Positions 1-12,628 of a DNA stretch of 29,719 nucleotides are shown in pieces. The notes under the pieces were generated by a model that had not been told where the DNA came from, made no database searches, and saw only the letters and a list, made by a program, of their open reading frames with translations. The first letter of the stretch is position 1. Each line of letters opens with the position of its first letter. The translations under genes were made by a program, and so were the position numbers. Source of the DNA: Oppiella nova (lineage: Eukaryota; Arthropoda; Arachnida; Sarcoptiformes; Oppiidae); the NCBI GenBank assembly GCA_905397405.1, contig CAJPVJ010000267.1, positions 1 to 29,719 on the forward strand. Direction: 5' to 3'.

Positions 1-3000
1 ACATTTATTTGAATACTAAGTGTTTATTGTATGATATATTGCTTTCACATGAAAACTAAGTGAAACATTAATTGAAAGTTGTTTATAAAACTTATAAGCA
101 GTTCAGGAAACTGTCAAAATTAAATTGTTTTTTATTTAATTTATAAACAACACAATTGTGTTCATATATATTATTTGTGGGCTTAATTAACTTTGAAAGA
201 GAAGTAGTCGTCCAGACATGCATTGCATTATATATATAATTTTGCCCACACTTTCACATGACATGTCAAATGTAATAATCAAATACGAAATTTAATTTCA
301 TTTTCGGAGTACAACCAAAATTCAATTCCTATTCACAGGAATTAAAATAGTTTTGGACGGCTATTATTAAATGCAATATAAATAGACATGTCTAATGTTT
401 ACAATGAATTCACTCATTCAATTCACGGTATAAAAATTAGCATAAAATTTGATTTAACTTTTATTTATCATTACTTTTCCTACATTTTATAATCTAATCT
501 GTATTTTCACAAATAATAGACATTATGTTAGTAAATGAATATATGATATAATAATAACTTAATACACTCTATTATGTAAAACCAAATTATGTGCTAAACT
601 ACTAATTCATTAATAAATTCTATTAAGATTATATTAATGCTTTATAATTGCTTTATATAATTATATTACAATTATATTAATTATGATTAACAATAATTTC
701 ATAATTATTATAATTTATAAATATTAAAAATTTTCAAAAAAATATCAAAATGAATATAGAATTAATAAAATGCATAAAATAATTATTAAATGAACTGATA
801 CAATGAAAATATTTATATTCATTACTGAATCCGATTGTTACGAAACACATTTAATAAACTAATTATAAAAGTGTTCATTCTCTGAGAATTTTTGGTTTAA
901 TTAATAAAATAAAAACAAAATACACATTAAAGGAAAACAAACAAAAACGTTATAATTGAATTATAATTTCTATATATTTACTATTATTTAACTAATATAA
1001 GACAATAATAGAAAAATGGTAGTCATGTCTATCACGATATAATGGAGTTATAAAAAATCCGATTAAAATTATATGATAAACTTTATAAACAAATTAGTAA
1101 TTTATTTTTACGTATAGATTTAGTATTTATAAGTAATTTAATATGCAATCAATAAAATGCATTAACATCAAAAATAACTCAAATTAATAATTATTATTCA
1201 TAAACGATATACTACTTTCAATACATTTGTAATTAGATACTATAAGTGATTAATATTTTTATTAGTATGCTAATATGGTAAATTATAGTTAGCAAAGTAG
1301 AAATGCAAACAATGACTGTTTTCTAATTAATTATAATTTGTTTATTTAATGTAGTTTAATAATAAAAGTCATTACAAAATAATTTAGAAAGTTTAATAAA
1401 TTAAGGTATAAAAATCTCAAAAAATATTTTTAAATATAAAAAGCCAATATTGTTGATATTGTGTTAATAATTTTACTTAATATAATAAAATAATTAATTT
1501 GAGTACGAGTTTACTAAAAATACAAACAATTATACAAATATAATTCATCATTTACTAGATTATTACGAGTATTGTCAAAACATTTTGCTAAGGACCTTTT
1601 CATTAAAAATCTGTATTTTATTGTATTACATTATATAATTTATATATTTTTTCTAAAAATAATATTTTTATTTCTCTCTTTTGTTTGTTGTCTTTAGAGA
1701 AATAAAATCCTTTACAAAATATATTTCATCATAAATGAAGACTAAAGTATTTTTGATGAGTTTTACTATATAGTGGTATACAAAATAAAACAGCATTTCT
1801 GAAAAGACTTTGTATGAGATTATAGTTGTTTTATAATAGAGATAAATAGAGATTAAATGCTGAAAAAACTCTCAATGACTGATATGTTGTTATATTCATA
1901 TAATAAAACCGTATAATAAAACCAGAAAATTATATTATTGTTTACGATTCATGTAATATTATTTATAAACTTTTGTTGTAAAAACTTTATATAAGAAACC
2001 CATATTGTATAATCTGCTTAACAATAATTTAAACTAAGTTTATCATTTTATGAAAGTGAGTACTAGTATATTATATTAAAGTGTCATGATGGTATTAGTG
2101 GTGAATAAAACTACATTATATATATTTAAAAATTAAAATAAGTTCACTATAACGAGTGATATAGGAAAGTAATAGTGCAATGACCGCGCGTTTGTCAGCT
2201 TTTAAATCAAATTATGATAGATTTCCGCATTATTTAAGTTTGGATTAAATAAAAACATAAAACAATCTCTTTTTGAAATTTATAAATAATTTCAATCTCA
2301 CAAAAACTGTCTTTTAATAAATCTCTAATGTTTTATATACAGAACAGACTTTTTTACAAAGAAAACCCAAAATGATATAACAATTCATAACTATATTTAT
2401 TGTATAATCAAAGTAAGATTACTAGAAAATCAATAATTTATAAAATAAATTTACCAGTAATGACTTTATAAAAAAAACTCGATGTTTAACTTAAAATAGT
2501 ATTGTAATATTATATTTAATTTATAAATAATAAAACTAAATTTCACTATTTTTACACAAACGTATTTGCGATAAATTATTTGTAAAACATATTTGTTTTA
2601 TTCACTTTCCGACAATCATTACCTCAAATCTCGAGTGATTACTCATTTCGGTTTTGAGCTTAAGTTTGATAAGAGTTTTATTATTTATAATTTTGTGGTT
2701 TAAAAATAATTTAACCAAATTTTCTATTTGAATACAAAAACAAAAACACTTTTTATTTTAATGAATAGCATTTTCTATCTATAGATAGTGTTTTGTTATC
2801 AAATTATAAAAAAACTAAGAGAGAGCTTAAATATAAACTTATATTTATCTATCATTTATAGTATTTGTGTGTTTAAAGGGAGAAATAAATGTCAAAAGTT
2901 TGTTATAATAATTATTATAATTAAATGCCTTTTCATATGATGTTAAATAAAGAGTTGTTTATATATAATAATTATGTAATCATAACACTTGATGTTTGAT

Positions 3001-4196
3001 TTGATGTCAACCGGAGAGAGAGATTTTGATAAACATACACATTATTAGCGGACACTCAATATAAATATAATTATAATATTTATATTTTCAGTGCAAAACC
3101 TACACAATATGTTTCAAAATGTTAAAATTTAATTATATTTCCATTGGTTTGGCGTTATAAATAAAACAGCAAAAAACACAGTCACATAATAAATAAGTAT
3201 TTCATTTGAAATAAATTGCTACACATTTGACCGACTGTTAAGATTAAATGGATTTTTTTATTTTATTATATTAAAAGCTATAATAAGTATATGAATGAAA
3301 AGTAAAAATAATACTTTCAAGATATATAGAGAGAAACACTTACAAAATTAAATATAAATGTGTATTATTTAATAATCTATGCACAGTATATACAGTATTT
3401 GTTATGCGCCTACCTTTCACTCGTGCCCTTTTCCCTAACCTAATCTATCAATCAATCAAAACAACAACAAAAAATTGTTTTACTATTTTGGCAAACAATT
3501 TATTATTCAAATTATATTCGCAAACAATAAACAAATTCAAAATGATGGGGAGGTTTTCTGGTCCTAACTTATAATAGTTATAATAAATACAAATTTTTAT
3601 ACCTTTTGTTTATGAATGATGTGTGTAATAGTTTTATTTTATTGAATAGCTTTTACTTGCAGTTTATATTATTTTAAATGCGTTTAAATCTAATTTCATT
3701 ACATATCATTGTTGTTATAAATTATTAACAATTAAACTAATATTAGAATGGTGAAATTTATAAGAATAGAAATCGTGTATAATATGATTGTAAAAATATA
3801 TGGTAGATAAGTTGCATAAAATATATAATATACAATTCAGTTATTTTTATTTCATTTATATAAGCCTTTAAATGTATAAAGATTTGATATAGTAATAAAT
3901 TAAAATAAAGCACCGTGTTAATAGATCATTAATATTATAATTAAACTAAATTGTTGTAAAATAAAAACTTTTTAAGTTCTATTAATACTATTTTTAGGGT
4001 TACAAAAATCTTATTATAATATTATTTAATATAGTTTATGTCTATAATGATTTTGAATTCATATAATATTTTATTCTTCAACTCTAAATATTTGAATTAA
4101 ACACATGAGTACTGCAAAAAATAAACAAGATTTAGATGGACAGTGTGCTTAATTTTTGTGAGAATCAAATAATTTACTAAATTAGTACACAATTTA

Positions 4197-4199
<3 letters not shown>

Positions 4200-4234
<35 letters not shown>
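4200..4234. repeat. (CT)n microsatellite
   Basis: A pure CT dinucleotide tract of about 35 bp. It is read directly and has no associated gene. Confidence 0.97.
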
Positions 4235-4236
<2 letters not shown>

Positions 4237-5479
4237 CCAATGTATGACACAATTCATGATTAGTGCAACACTTAACTGTTGTATGAATTTCTAATGAATT
4301 GCAAAGTGTTGTGAAAAGTTTTGCTCTTAATTTGTCGTCAAAAATAACAGAATCACTATCTATTTATAATATTATTATATAATAACACAAACATTATGCA
4401 CACAATATCTTTCATATCTAATAGCGAAGTGCAATAGATTTATAAAAAAAAGGTTTAAAAATAAAATGCAATAAAACTTTCGCAACACATTATTTCCCTT
4501 TCATTCGCATCGGATTCCCAATGTATTTATGATAAGACAATACACTAATTATCCGCTAATTTTAGTCAAATATTAATCTTATTTTAAACTAATGACTTAT
4601 TTAATGATATAAACGCTAATTATATTAAGCAATTAATACTGATTACTCTACGAAAGTTTGTGAAATAATAAACGATCTAATATAATTTATAAAAATATAC
4701 TACAGTATTTGTTTATAAATATAGAAAACCTTTCAATAATCTATTAAGTAGAAAATCAAAAATTCATACACAATATTGATTTTAAATATTTATATAACTT
4801 ATATACGGTATATGTTTTAAAAATAAAATATGATTTATAATCTAAACTTTGGAAATAATTTCTAATCTAATGAATATCTATGTACCTGTCCTCTAGCTAA
4901 CGGTGCTTTTAGCACCTCTTCACTGAAAGTCTATCTATTTCTCAAAGTTTGTAATGAGTTCACTGAACTGCGGGACTATATATGTATTATATATTAGAAA
5001 TAAAATTAGATTTTTATTCATTTTTCGTGACTTTTTATGTTACTTATAATAAACATCTTTTTCTTTAAGTGCAGAATACATATAAAAATTACAATTTTTT
5101 TTGCAAAAAAAAATATTTGTCTTTAAATGTAAAGTAATAAAATGTTTGTTATTTTTATAACAATATGGTTTATTAAAAAATAATACACATAAAACACATG
5201 TAAATAAAATTATTCTTTAATTCATATAATTATAGATTATAAATAAAGCAAATATTATTGCTCACAACTTTTAATTATCAGCATCATGATTAACGTTTAA
5301 CTACTTTAATTTACTAACGGGTATTTTTGTAATATTTTCAATTTATAAATTTTCAATTAGTAAATCATAATTGTTAAAATATATTTTGCTGAACAACACA
5401 AAAAGCTAATGCACAATGGATTATAAATGGATTAATACTACAATAAAACAAAAATCATTATTCTGCACAAAAAATCACG

Positions 5480-5484
<5 letters not shown>

Positions 5485-5518
<34 letters not shown>
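5485..5518. repeat. (AG)n microsatellite
   Basis: A pure AG tract of about 34 bp. It produces an Arg-Glu run in a chance 71-codon frame, which I do not regard as a gene. Confidence 0.97.
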
Positions 5519-5520
<2 letters not shown>

Positions 5521-8026
5521 GTTATTATAATAAAAATTAATACTAAGTTTGTGAGACAAATTAACCCAATTTTTAAGGCGGGTGCAAATATGTTTTTGTT
5601 TTATAATATACCTTATAATATAAATTGTTGAATACTTTCAAAATTGCATTTCATTACAGAAGCTATTAAAACGGAAAAACAATAAAAACAATATTTAAGT
5701 AATTTTCTCCCAAATATTTTTGAAGTTCATTACCAATGAGTAAACGAAAGAATTTTATAATTACTTTTTATCAGACTTTTTATTATAAGTACAATTTGAT
5801 CATATCTACAAAAATGCAGTTAATTTTTATAATATTTTAAATCTCTGTCATATAATTTACTCTGTCATATACTCTTAATATTAAAATTTGAAATTATATT
5901 TGCTGACAATACTTGTACAATAAAAAATGTAGTATATAATGTAGTAAAAATATACCAGTAAATACATGATAATCTATTTTCAATCATTATATTAGTAATA
6001 TTTGTTAGTACTATACTATACAAATTAAATTTCCTTTTAGTTTTATGTACAATGTGCAGATTACAACTTTAATTAATTGAATTTCACAAATAAATTATTT
6101 TTTAAACTACTGGTATTTAACAAATATGTAAATTATAATTAATTGTAAAGAAAAGATATTATAATATTTATCAAGAAAATGAAATTATCCATTTCTGACC
6201 ACCTTTTTCTGATTATAATTAGTTATAAAGTTATAAAACACACACTATAATTGATTCAACCAAAGTTTAGCCAAAATTATTCCTTGCTAAATGATTTCAT
6301 TTAAAATATTTTAATGTCTTTTAAAATAGTAAATTATATAACAATTATGTATAAAATACAAATTTGTGTTGTGCTGTCAAAAGGCATTAAATCTTTGTTA
6401 TATACGAAAGACTTGTATTTATTCTGTCGAATGAAATATATATAATATTTTTGGTTTTATGGCAATATTTATAATAATAGGAGCACACTATGTATTAAGC
6501 ATATAATGTATTATTATATAATTATTATAAAACGGCTGATTGTTCTCATAGATAATAATAAAGGCATAACAGAGTGCACTAAACACGCCTTTCCTACGCA
6601 TCCGACGGACTCTGTATGGTATGCTAATAATAAATGACTTGGTCTTCAGTTCTTTATACTAATAATATATTTTTGACAAACTTTACGAAAATAGGTAAAA
6701 GATGACATACAATCTACACGAGAATTTTACGTTAATTCTTATGTTATTATTACCGTAACTGCTATTATAACTCAAACTAAACCCTTTTAATTTAAAATAG
6801 TATATGTGTCTGTTTATAGCATTTTGTGTTTTACAATTCAGTGTATTTATGATAATAATAAAGAAATTTATATATAATTTATTCGTATTAAACAAAATAA
6901 AACAAAGTTTAAAATAATAATACTTTATAACAAACCGTACAATTCGTATAGTAATTGAAAACATGAGAGAATAGCGCTACTGTATAATAACTATAGTTTT
7001 GTAAAAACCAAAACTAAAACATTACTGAATTAAAAATGATTTTTAAAATATAGAACAAATTTGCAAGTAATAAACACCTTGATAAAAAAGAATTCATAAG
7101 TATAGTTATAAAGCCAGTCATTTCGTGATTTTAATTTCCTGTTTAAAATAATATTTTAAAATATATTAATAGTATATTATAATAAACAAAACATAATTTT
7201 CTAATTACAAATAACTTATAGATAACTGAGAAATAATTCTCACAAACACACAAATTAATTAACAGTTAATATTTTCTAATTAATATCGATTAAAATATAA
7301 AAATATATCTATTTTAAAACCGTCAGTTAGTAATCAAAAAAATAAAATAATTTGATTATTATTACTATTTTAAGGCAATAGTATTGACATATATCCACAA
7401 TTAACACATTTTATTTGATTTTAAATCAGAGGTTTTTTAAAATAAATTATTGCTAGTATTTAATTCACCAGTAATTGGTTGAACTATTTCTACGTTAAAT
7501 CGTCGCTAAAAGAGACGCAAAAATACTGCATTTTGATAACTACTAGTATATTAATAAAATTATTTACGGTATTAAAAATGTTTGTAATCTTAAAAGTGAT
7601 AATTTAAAAAATATTTTACAGATAAGTAAAAGATTATAGCGATAGTACACTGTACGGCCATAAATATAGTTTCGATACTTTTTCGCAAATATATATTATT
7701 TTTTAATTATAATTCTTAGCGTGTGTTTAGTTGTTTGATAATCGCAAAATGAAATCTTATTTTATAATGAATAAAAGTATGTATTAATAGAAGTTTTAGA
7801 TATTTTAGATTTTTAATTATGTTTTTTAAACAAAAATACTTTTATGTTTGTTTAATAGAAAAAGTGAGTGTGAGAGTCGTGAGTGATTGTGAAAACTACA
7901 TATTGAGTAAATGTTATTGATTCTGGATTTAATTGATAGCTAAGTATTTTTAGATAGTTTTTATATGTATTTTAATTTATGTTTCATATTAATTATAAGT
8001 TACATAAGAGATCATACTTTTTTGAA

Positions 8027-8042
8027 AGAGAGAGAGAGAGAG
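8027..8042. repeat. (AG)n microsatellite, short
   Basis: A short pure AG tract of 16 bp. Confidence 0.9.
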
Positions 8043-8780
8043 CCCATAATACCACTTAAACTGCATATCTATGTGAACCTCATATTCCGATAACTCAAAC
8101 ATAACAAAACTATTTTTAAATACATGATAATGGCATAAAATTAATTTGGGAAAATTTTGTCGATCGGGATAAATATGATGCTCAGAGACATTGGGCACAA
8201 ATAAAATATAATTATTAATTTGCCTCTCGAGAGCTCAATAATTATTATCACTACTAATACCACAGATAGATAAGCAAATGAGTGGTAATTTATATATGTG
8301 GTTATTACCCGTATGTTATGTTGTAATAATATAGCAATTGAGAAGATATTTGAGAGTTCAGTTACATTTGTGTATTATACATATATATTATATAATGTAT
8401 AAATAAAGCTCATCTTTTGAGTACATTATTTCGATATAGTGTTCACGTTTTTGACCCATATTTGCACTTATAGTCACTTATAGTGAACATTTATTTTTAA
8501 GTGCAATTGCGAAACAGTATACCAATGCCTGTATACTGTACTGAACATGCCGATTGCCAACTATGCTAATATATTATATTTACGGTAGAAAACTGAATTA
8601 AAATTCCAATATGTAACAAATAATTATAATTAAAATTTGCAAACATAATAAATATGTATCTTATATAAGAGCTAAATTCTAAATAACGTGTAATAATAAT
8701 GTATTATAAGTTAGTCATATAATTATCGATTCACCTCTTTTAATTTTAAAATCCATTAAATAAGTTTTAGAGTAATACAT

Positions 8781-9161
8781 TGATACAATTTATGTAGAAT
8801 TTCTAATTTTCAAAATTTAATATAATTACAAAGAATAATCAATTAATATTTGATATTAGTATTTTATATATGATTTAATAATAAGGACAAAACTGTATAG
8901 TATTGTTATTTTAAGTAAATTTGTCTGGCTGTAAGGAGTTGTGAAAGATTGACAAACTTAAAACACGAAAATATAATACGTATATAATATCACTGGTCAT
9001 TTATATGCTTGAAATTATTGAAATATGTTTGAATAAAAAGTTTTAAAAACAACTATAGTTTTTGTTAGAGAGTGCGAGTGAGTCAGTGACTGACAGATAG
9101 TGAGAACTATATATAAAAGTCTCGTTTTGTTTTTTGATATCCCTTTCCAAATCACACATCA
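8781..9161 (+). repeat. Direct repeat unit 1 (381 bp, promoter-like)
   Basis: This segment recurs 511 bp downstream at 9292-9672 with the same length. By hand alignment I count 13 substitutions and no indels (about 97% identity). All 13 fall in the first 253 bp, and 9034-9161 is identical to its partner. The identical part holds an AP-1-type heptamer TGAGTCA (9079-9085), the hyphenated palindrome GTCAGTGACTGAC (9082-9094) and a TATA box (9108-9119). No open reading frame of note is present, so this looks like duplicated regulatory DNA and not a duplicated gene. A transposon fragment or solo LTR pair is an alternative, but I see no terminal inverted repeats or target-site duplication. Confidence 0.95.
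9079..9119 (+). promoter_or_regulatory. Candidate core promoter, copy 1 (AP-1-type site, palindrome, TATA)
   Basis: TGAGTCA at 9079-9085 overlaps GTCAGTGACTGAC at 9082-9094. TATATATAAAAG follows at 9108-9119, 22 bp after the heptamer. A start site would be expected about 25-32 bp downstream, near 9140-9150, in a pyrimidine-rich stretch. A TATA-like string alone means little in DNA this AT-rich. The support comes from its position next to a GC-richer element and from perfect conservation in both copies. Confidence 0.45.
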
Positions 9162-9291
9162 TTATACATAGAATATATTCTCGATTTAAGATTTATTGCA
9201 CATTATTATTACATAATATTCAATCAGTATATTAATAGCTAAGTGGAGAAAATTAAAATTTTAGGTAATTTATTCAAAATCTCATTATTAT

Positions 9292-9672
9292 TGATACAAA
9301 TTATGTAGAATTTCTAATTTTCAAAATTTAATATAATTACAAAGAATAATAAATTGATATTTGAGATTATTATTTTATGTATGATTTAATTTTAAGTACA
9401 AAACTGTATAGTATTGTTATTTTAAGTAAATTTATCTGGCTGTAAGGAGCTGTGAAAGATTGACAAACTTAAAACACGAAAATATAATACGTATATAATA
9501 TGACTGGTCATTTATATGCTTGAAATTATTGAAATATGTTTGATTAAAAAGTTTTAAAAACAACTATAGTTTTTGTTAGAGAGTGCGAGTGAGTCAGTGA
9601 CTGACAGATAGTGAGAACTATATATAAAAGTCTCGTTTTGTTTTTTGATATCCCTTTCCAAATCACACATCA
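9292..9672 (+). repeat. Direct repeat unit 2 (381 bp, promoter-like)
   Basis: Second copy of the 8781-9161 segment, separated from it by a 130-bp non-repeated spacer (9162-9291). The AP-1-type heptamer is at 9590-9596, the 13-bp palindrome at 9593-9605 and the TATA box at 9619-9630. The copy ends about 106 bp before the exon-like island at 9779. If both copies are active they would provide alternative start sites about 511 bp apart for the same downstream exon. Duplication and promoter elements are seen in the sequence; promoter activity is inferred. Confidence 0.95.
9590..9630 (+). promoter_or_regulatory. Candidate core promoter, copy 2 (AP-1-type site, palindrome, TATA)
   Basis: Same arrangement as copy 1, shifted by exactly 511 bp, with TATATATAAAAG at 9619-9630. 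The predicted start is near 9650-9660, which would place the exon-like island at 9779-9836 within the first 200 nt of the transcript or one splice away. Activity is inferred from conservation and position. Confidence 0.5.
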
Positions 9673-9778
9673 AATAACAGTTACACTACTGTTTCGCTAA
9701 TATAAATTATATAACTGTATATTATTTATGTATAATGTTTTATTATTGATGATATCATTGCACTGTTAACCCCTTCAG

Positions 9779-9836
9779 GTGGTGCACGAAATTGCGTGAA
9801 TGGTTAGCGTGTATGAGCACCGGGAGTAGCGAACAG
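9779..9836 (+). other. Exon-like GC-rich island; possible 5' exon with a start codon
   Basis: A 58-bp stretch, clearly richer in G+C than its surroundings, is bounded by a pyrimidine-containing acceptor (CCCCTTCAG, ending at 9778) and a donor (CAG/GTAGAT, GT at 9837-9838). One frame is open throughout: after one leading base, 19 codons ending exactly in phase 0. It includes an ATG at 9813 giving the peptide MSTGSSEQ before the donor. It could instead be the 3' end of a longer first exon starting near 9650. A competing upstream ATG at 9800 in another frame would give a short uORF. In-frame joining to the Na+/K+-ATPase exon at 29119 (also phase 0) is possible and would give the first residues of that protein, but no transcript evidence is available. 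A non-coding 5' exon is equally possible. Confidence 0.35.
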
Positions 9837-9884
9837 GTAGATAAACAAGCGTACGGTTTGGCCATAATTTGTTTCACTTAAAAT

Positions 9885-9905
9885 TTATTATTATTATTAT
9901 TATTA
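9885..9905. repeat. (TTA)7 microsatellite
   Basis: Seven tandem TTA units, just downstream of the exon-like island. Confidence 0.95.
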
Positions 9906-10217
9906 CAGCCTTTCGTAAAAACGCTGAGATTTTATTTATACAATTGTTTGGCAGTTAAAACACTGCACACAAAACAACACAAAAAACTGTATTCACTATA
10001 AATAAAGCGAAAAATTATTTACAATTGTTTTACATTTTATACAATATATTTTATAAATGTGAATCACTTTTATGTAATATAAATGATTAGTCCATTTGCC
10101 TATCGGTGCCATCAAAAGTAAATTCTCGAAAATGCTAATCCATTATATGTAATGTTTTATTTCATGATGGGATAGGGTTAATTTAGTTCAATGGGTTTTT
10201 TCTATTTTAATTAAAAT

Positions 10218-10219
<2 letters not shown>

Positions 10220-10250
<31 letters not shown>
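10220..10250. repeat. (CT)n microsatellite
   Basis: A pure CT tract of about 31 bp. Confidence 0.97.
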
Positions 10251-10254
<4 letters not shown>

Positions 10255-11228
10255 AAAATGGTATTTGAATGCAAAACTGTGTGCATTTTATTTAATACAA
10301 ATGATCTGAAAGAAATGTGTTATAATATTTTTCAATAAACCATATTGTGTTTGAATTGTATAAATTAAATGATAATCACTATTCACAATAAAAAGTAATA
10401 TTTTTAATACACAAAACTAAACGCACAGAATATGTGATGGCAAATATGCAAACATTGTTATGGATTAGAAAAATTAATTTCAAATTCAATTGAAATTATA
10501 TTTAAAGTAAAAATATAAATCAGGTTTGCTTTTAATGATTGAATATAACTAATGGCTTTTGTTTTGATGAAAACGCATTTTATTTGCGATTTTATTGCAA
10601 ATTTATTTTAGTTTTCAAATGCTTTTTAAGCAATGAATAATAACACGCCTTAGGATGGACTACATACCCACAGCTTATACCGATAATATGATTGTAAAAT
10701 AAAATTAGACAACATTTATAATAGTTATCCACATTAATAGCCATATTATACACTTGCAATAATTATAATTGTGTTTATGATCGACACATTATCTCAATAA
10801 TAAAAGATATGCTTTATAATAGTACACAAAATAATGCAAAATTATATAGTATATCCTCAACACAAAAGTCCTATCATAATTTTGATATTACTGCTAATTG
10901 CATTTGAAAAATGTATTTCTATTTATAATAATATAAATGTATATACTTATTAAAGAATCCAAACTCTATTTTTACTTAAATATTATTTAACAGTGTTTTA
11001 AAAAGCATTTATTTATATAAAGTTTTTGTTTTGGTTTTATAATAAAAAATGTTTAATTTAATATATAAATATAAAATAGTTAAAACTCAATCCGTGTTAA
11101 TTTTAGCAGATACTTATTATTATTTCCTAAATAATTTCAATTAACTTCAAATTAGTATTTCAATAATAGCTAATTTAATTAATTAATTTTACATATTTTG
11201 AATAAATAGTGTTTAATTGATTTTAAAT

Positions 11229-11230
<2 letters not shown>

Positions 11231-11262
<32 letters not shown>
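11231..11262. repeat. (TC)n microsatellite
   Basis: A pure TC tract of about 32 bp. Confidence 0.97.
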
Positions 11263-11264
<2 letters not shown>

Positions 11265-12592
11265 GAATGCATCTTATAAACAATTAATACCATTTATCTA
11301 CCTGACGCTATTAATATACTTACTTTAAAACATCATTATATCTTATGGTATATTATTTATAAGTTTGTTACACATTTTAATGTAATAAGATATTATGACA
11401 TAATAAAATTATTTTAGTATGTGTTGTCATTATGTAATTATACCATTTTTATGTTTATATAAATACAAATATATTTATTAGTCATAAATTTGCGGCATAA
11501 AATATTTTCATGTAATTAATTATGTTATAATTTAGAAATGATGTCGTAAGGTGTTTGTGGGATAGGGAATACACATCTACCTTATTAATGATTACTAATA
11601 AATACAAAATTAGACCAGTGAAACTAATTGACCATCAAAAATGAATAAACTTCAAACCATAAAATAGATATGTATTTGTAAATATAGTGTTAAATATTGT
11701 TAACAATAATAGTTAATTCTATTAAATCTTAACGATAAACTCTAAATTAAATGTTTGTAAAAATATTTATTTGTTTATACAATAAATATTTTCTTATATT
11801 TGCATTCATATAATATATTATATAATAAAATTCAATTTACTTAATAATGATTTATTTATTATAAAAGAATTGGATTATAATGTTTGAGTGGTTTATCAGA
11901 TTTATAGCCCACGTGTGGCATTCAATGGTTATGAATCTCACACCGAGAAAAGGCCCACTATTTTAATCTCGCAAACAGTGTTACACCCCTTACATAGAGT
12001 TTTACAAAATATTTGATTCATTTTAGAAATTCTGTGTTTTCATTCATTTCATGGTAAAACCATTTATCATATTTTGCCACATAATTCAAATGTTTTTAAA
12101 AATATAGTTTAGAAATATTTTTCAATGGCTTAAAAATTATATGAATTTATATAATATTTTGAGATATTAGTTTTGTTAAATTTTACTAAAAATGATAATC
12201 CATTATAAGTGAATTTGGATTAAATATTAATCTGTTTACCTATTGCGGGCACATTATTCAATATTATTATTAAAATCTCTAAAATTTATTATTAAAAGTC
12301 ATTTATAAAATAAAAACAAACATTTATTATAAATATTAGTACTCATAATGATATTAAAAACTAATATTTCAATTTTGAATGCATTTCTATATTTAGCAAA
12401 ATAATATTAATGCAATTTAATCAAATGAAGAGAGCATTTATTTTTTATATTTATGATTATGAAACTTGTGAAACAAAAATGCTAATAATTTCTGCTTAAT
12501 ATTTACTATTAATAAGTTATATATTTAAAAATTATTCAGATGCCTTTAGCACTGGTATTAAGGTTTGTATGTGGAGTGCAAATAGAAACGAG

Positions 12593-12596
<4 letters not shown>

Positions 12597-12625
<29 letters not shown>
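12597..12625. repeat. (AG)n microsatellite
   Basis: A pure AG tract of about 29 bp following an A-rich run. Confidence 0.97.

Positions 12626-12628
<3 letters not shown>

Larger units (their letters stand above)
1..8780. other. AT-rich intergenic DNA without a recognisable gene
   Basis: I read both strands and found no protein-like frame. The longest open frames (about 70-93 codons, at 5416-5631, 6683-6964 minus and 7989-8198 minus) are rich in Ile, Asn, Lys, Phe and Tyr, or contain translated GA repeats, as expected by chance in such AT-rich DNA. The stretch contains three GA/CT microsatellites (listed separately). Small GC-richer spots occur near 2180-2210, 3405-3440, 4890-4975 and 6575-6625, but none shows a convincing frame or splice signals. 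A 10-bp palindrome (CTCTCGAGAG) lies near 8223, and a tandem 10-mer (CACTTATAGT twice) lies near 8466. No tRNA or rRNA was seen. Confidence 0.6.

Noticed and set aside
4898-4918. Small perfect hairpin GGTGCT-TTT-AGCACC, considered as a histone-type 3' stem-loop
   Set aside because: It does not match the histone stem-loop consensus and no histone gene is nearby.
5416-5631. 71-codon frame containing an Arg-Glu run
   Set aside because: The run is a translated GA microsatellite and the rest is low complexity.
6575-6625. GC-richer spot with CAGAGT...ACTCTG pairing, considered as a tRNA
   Set aside because: No B-box-like TTCGANNC, no cloverleaf and no anticodon arm could be formed by eye.
6683-6964. 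93-codon minus-strand frame
   Set aside because: Composition (Ile, Asn, Tyr, Phe, Lys) is what AT-rich non-coding DNA gives. No splice sites, signal or family motif.
7855-7920. GTGAGTG-rich stretch resembling the duplicated promoter (possible third copy)
   Set aside because: Similarity is limited to a GAGTG-rich run. There is no TATA box of the same form and no extended alignment.
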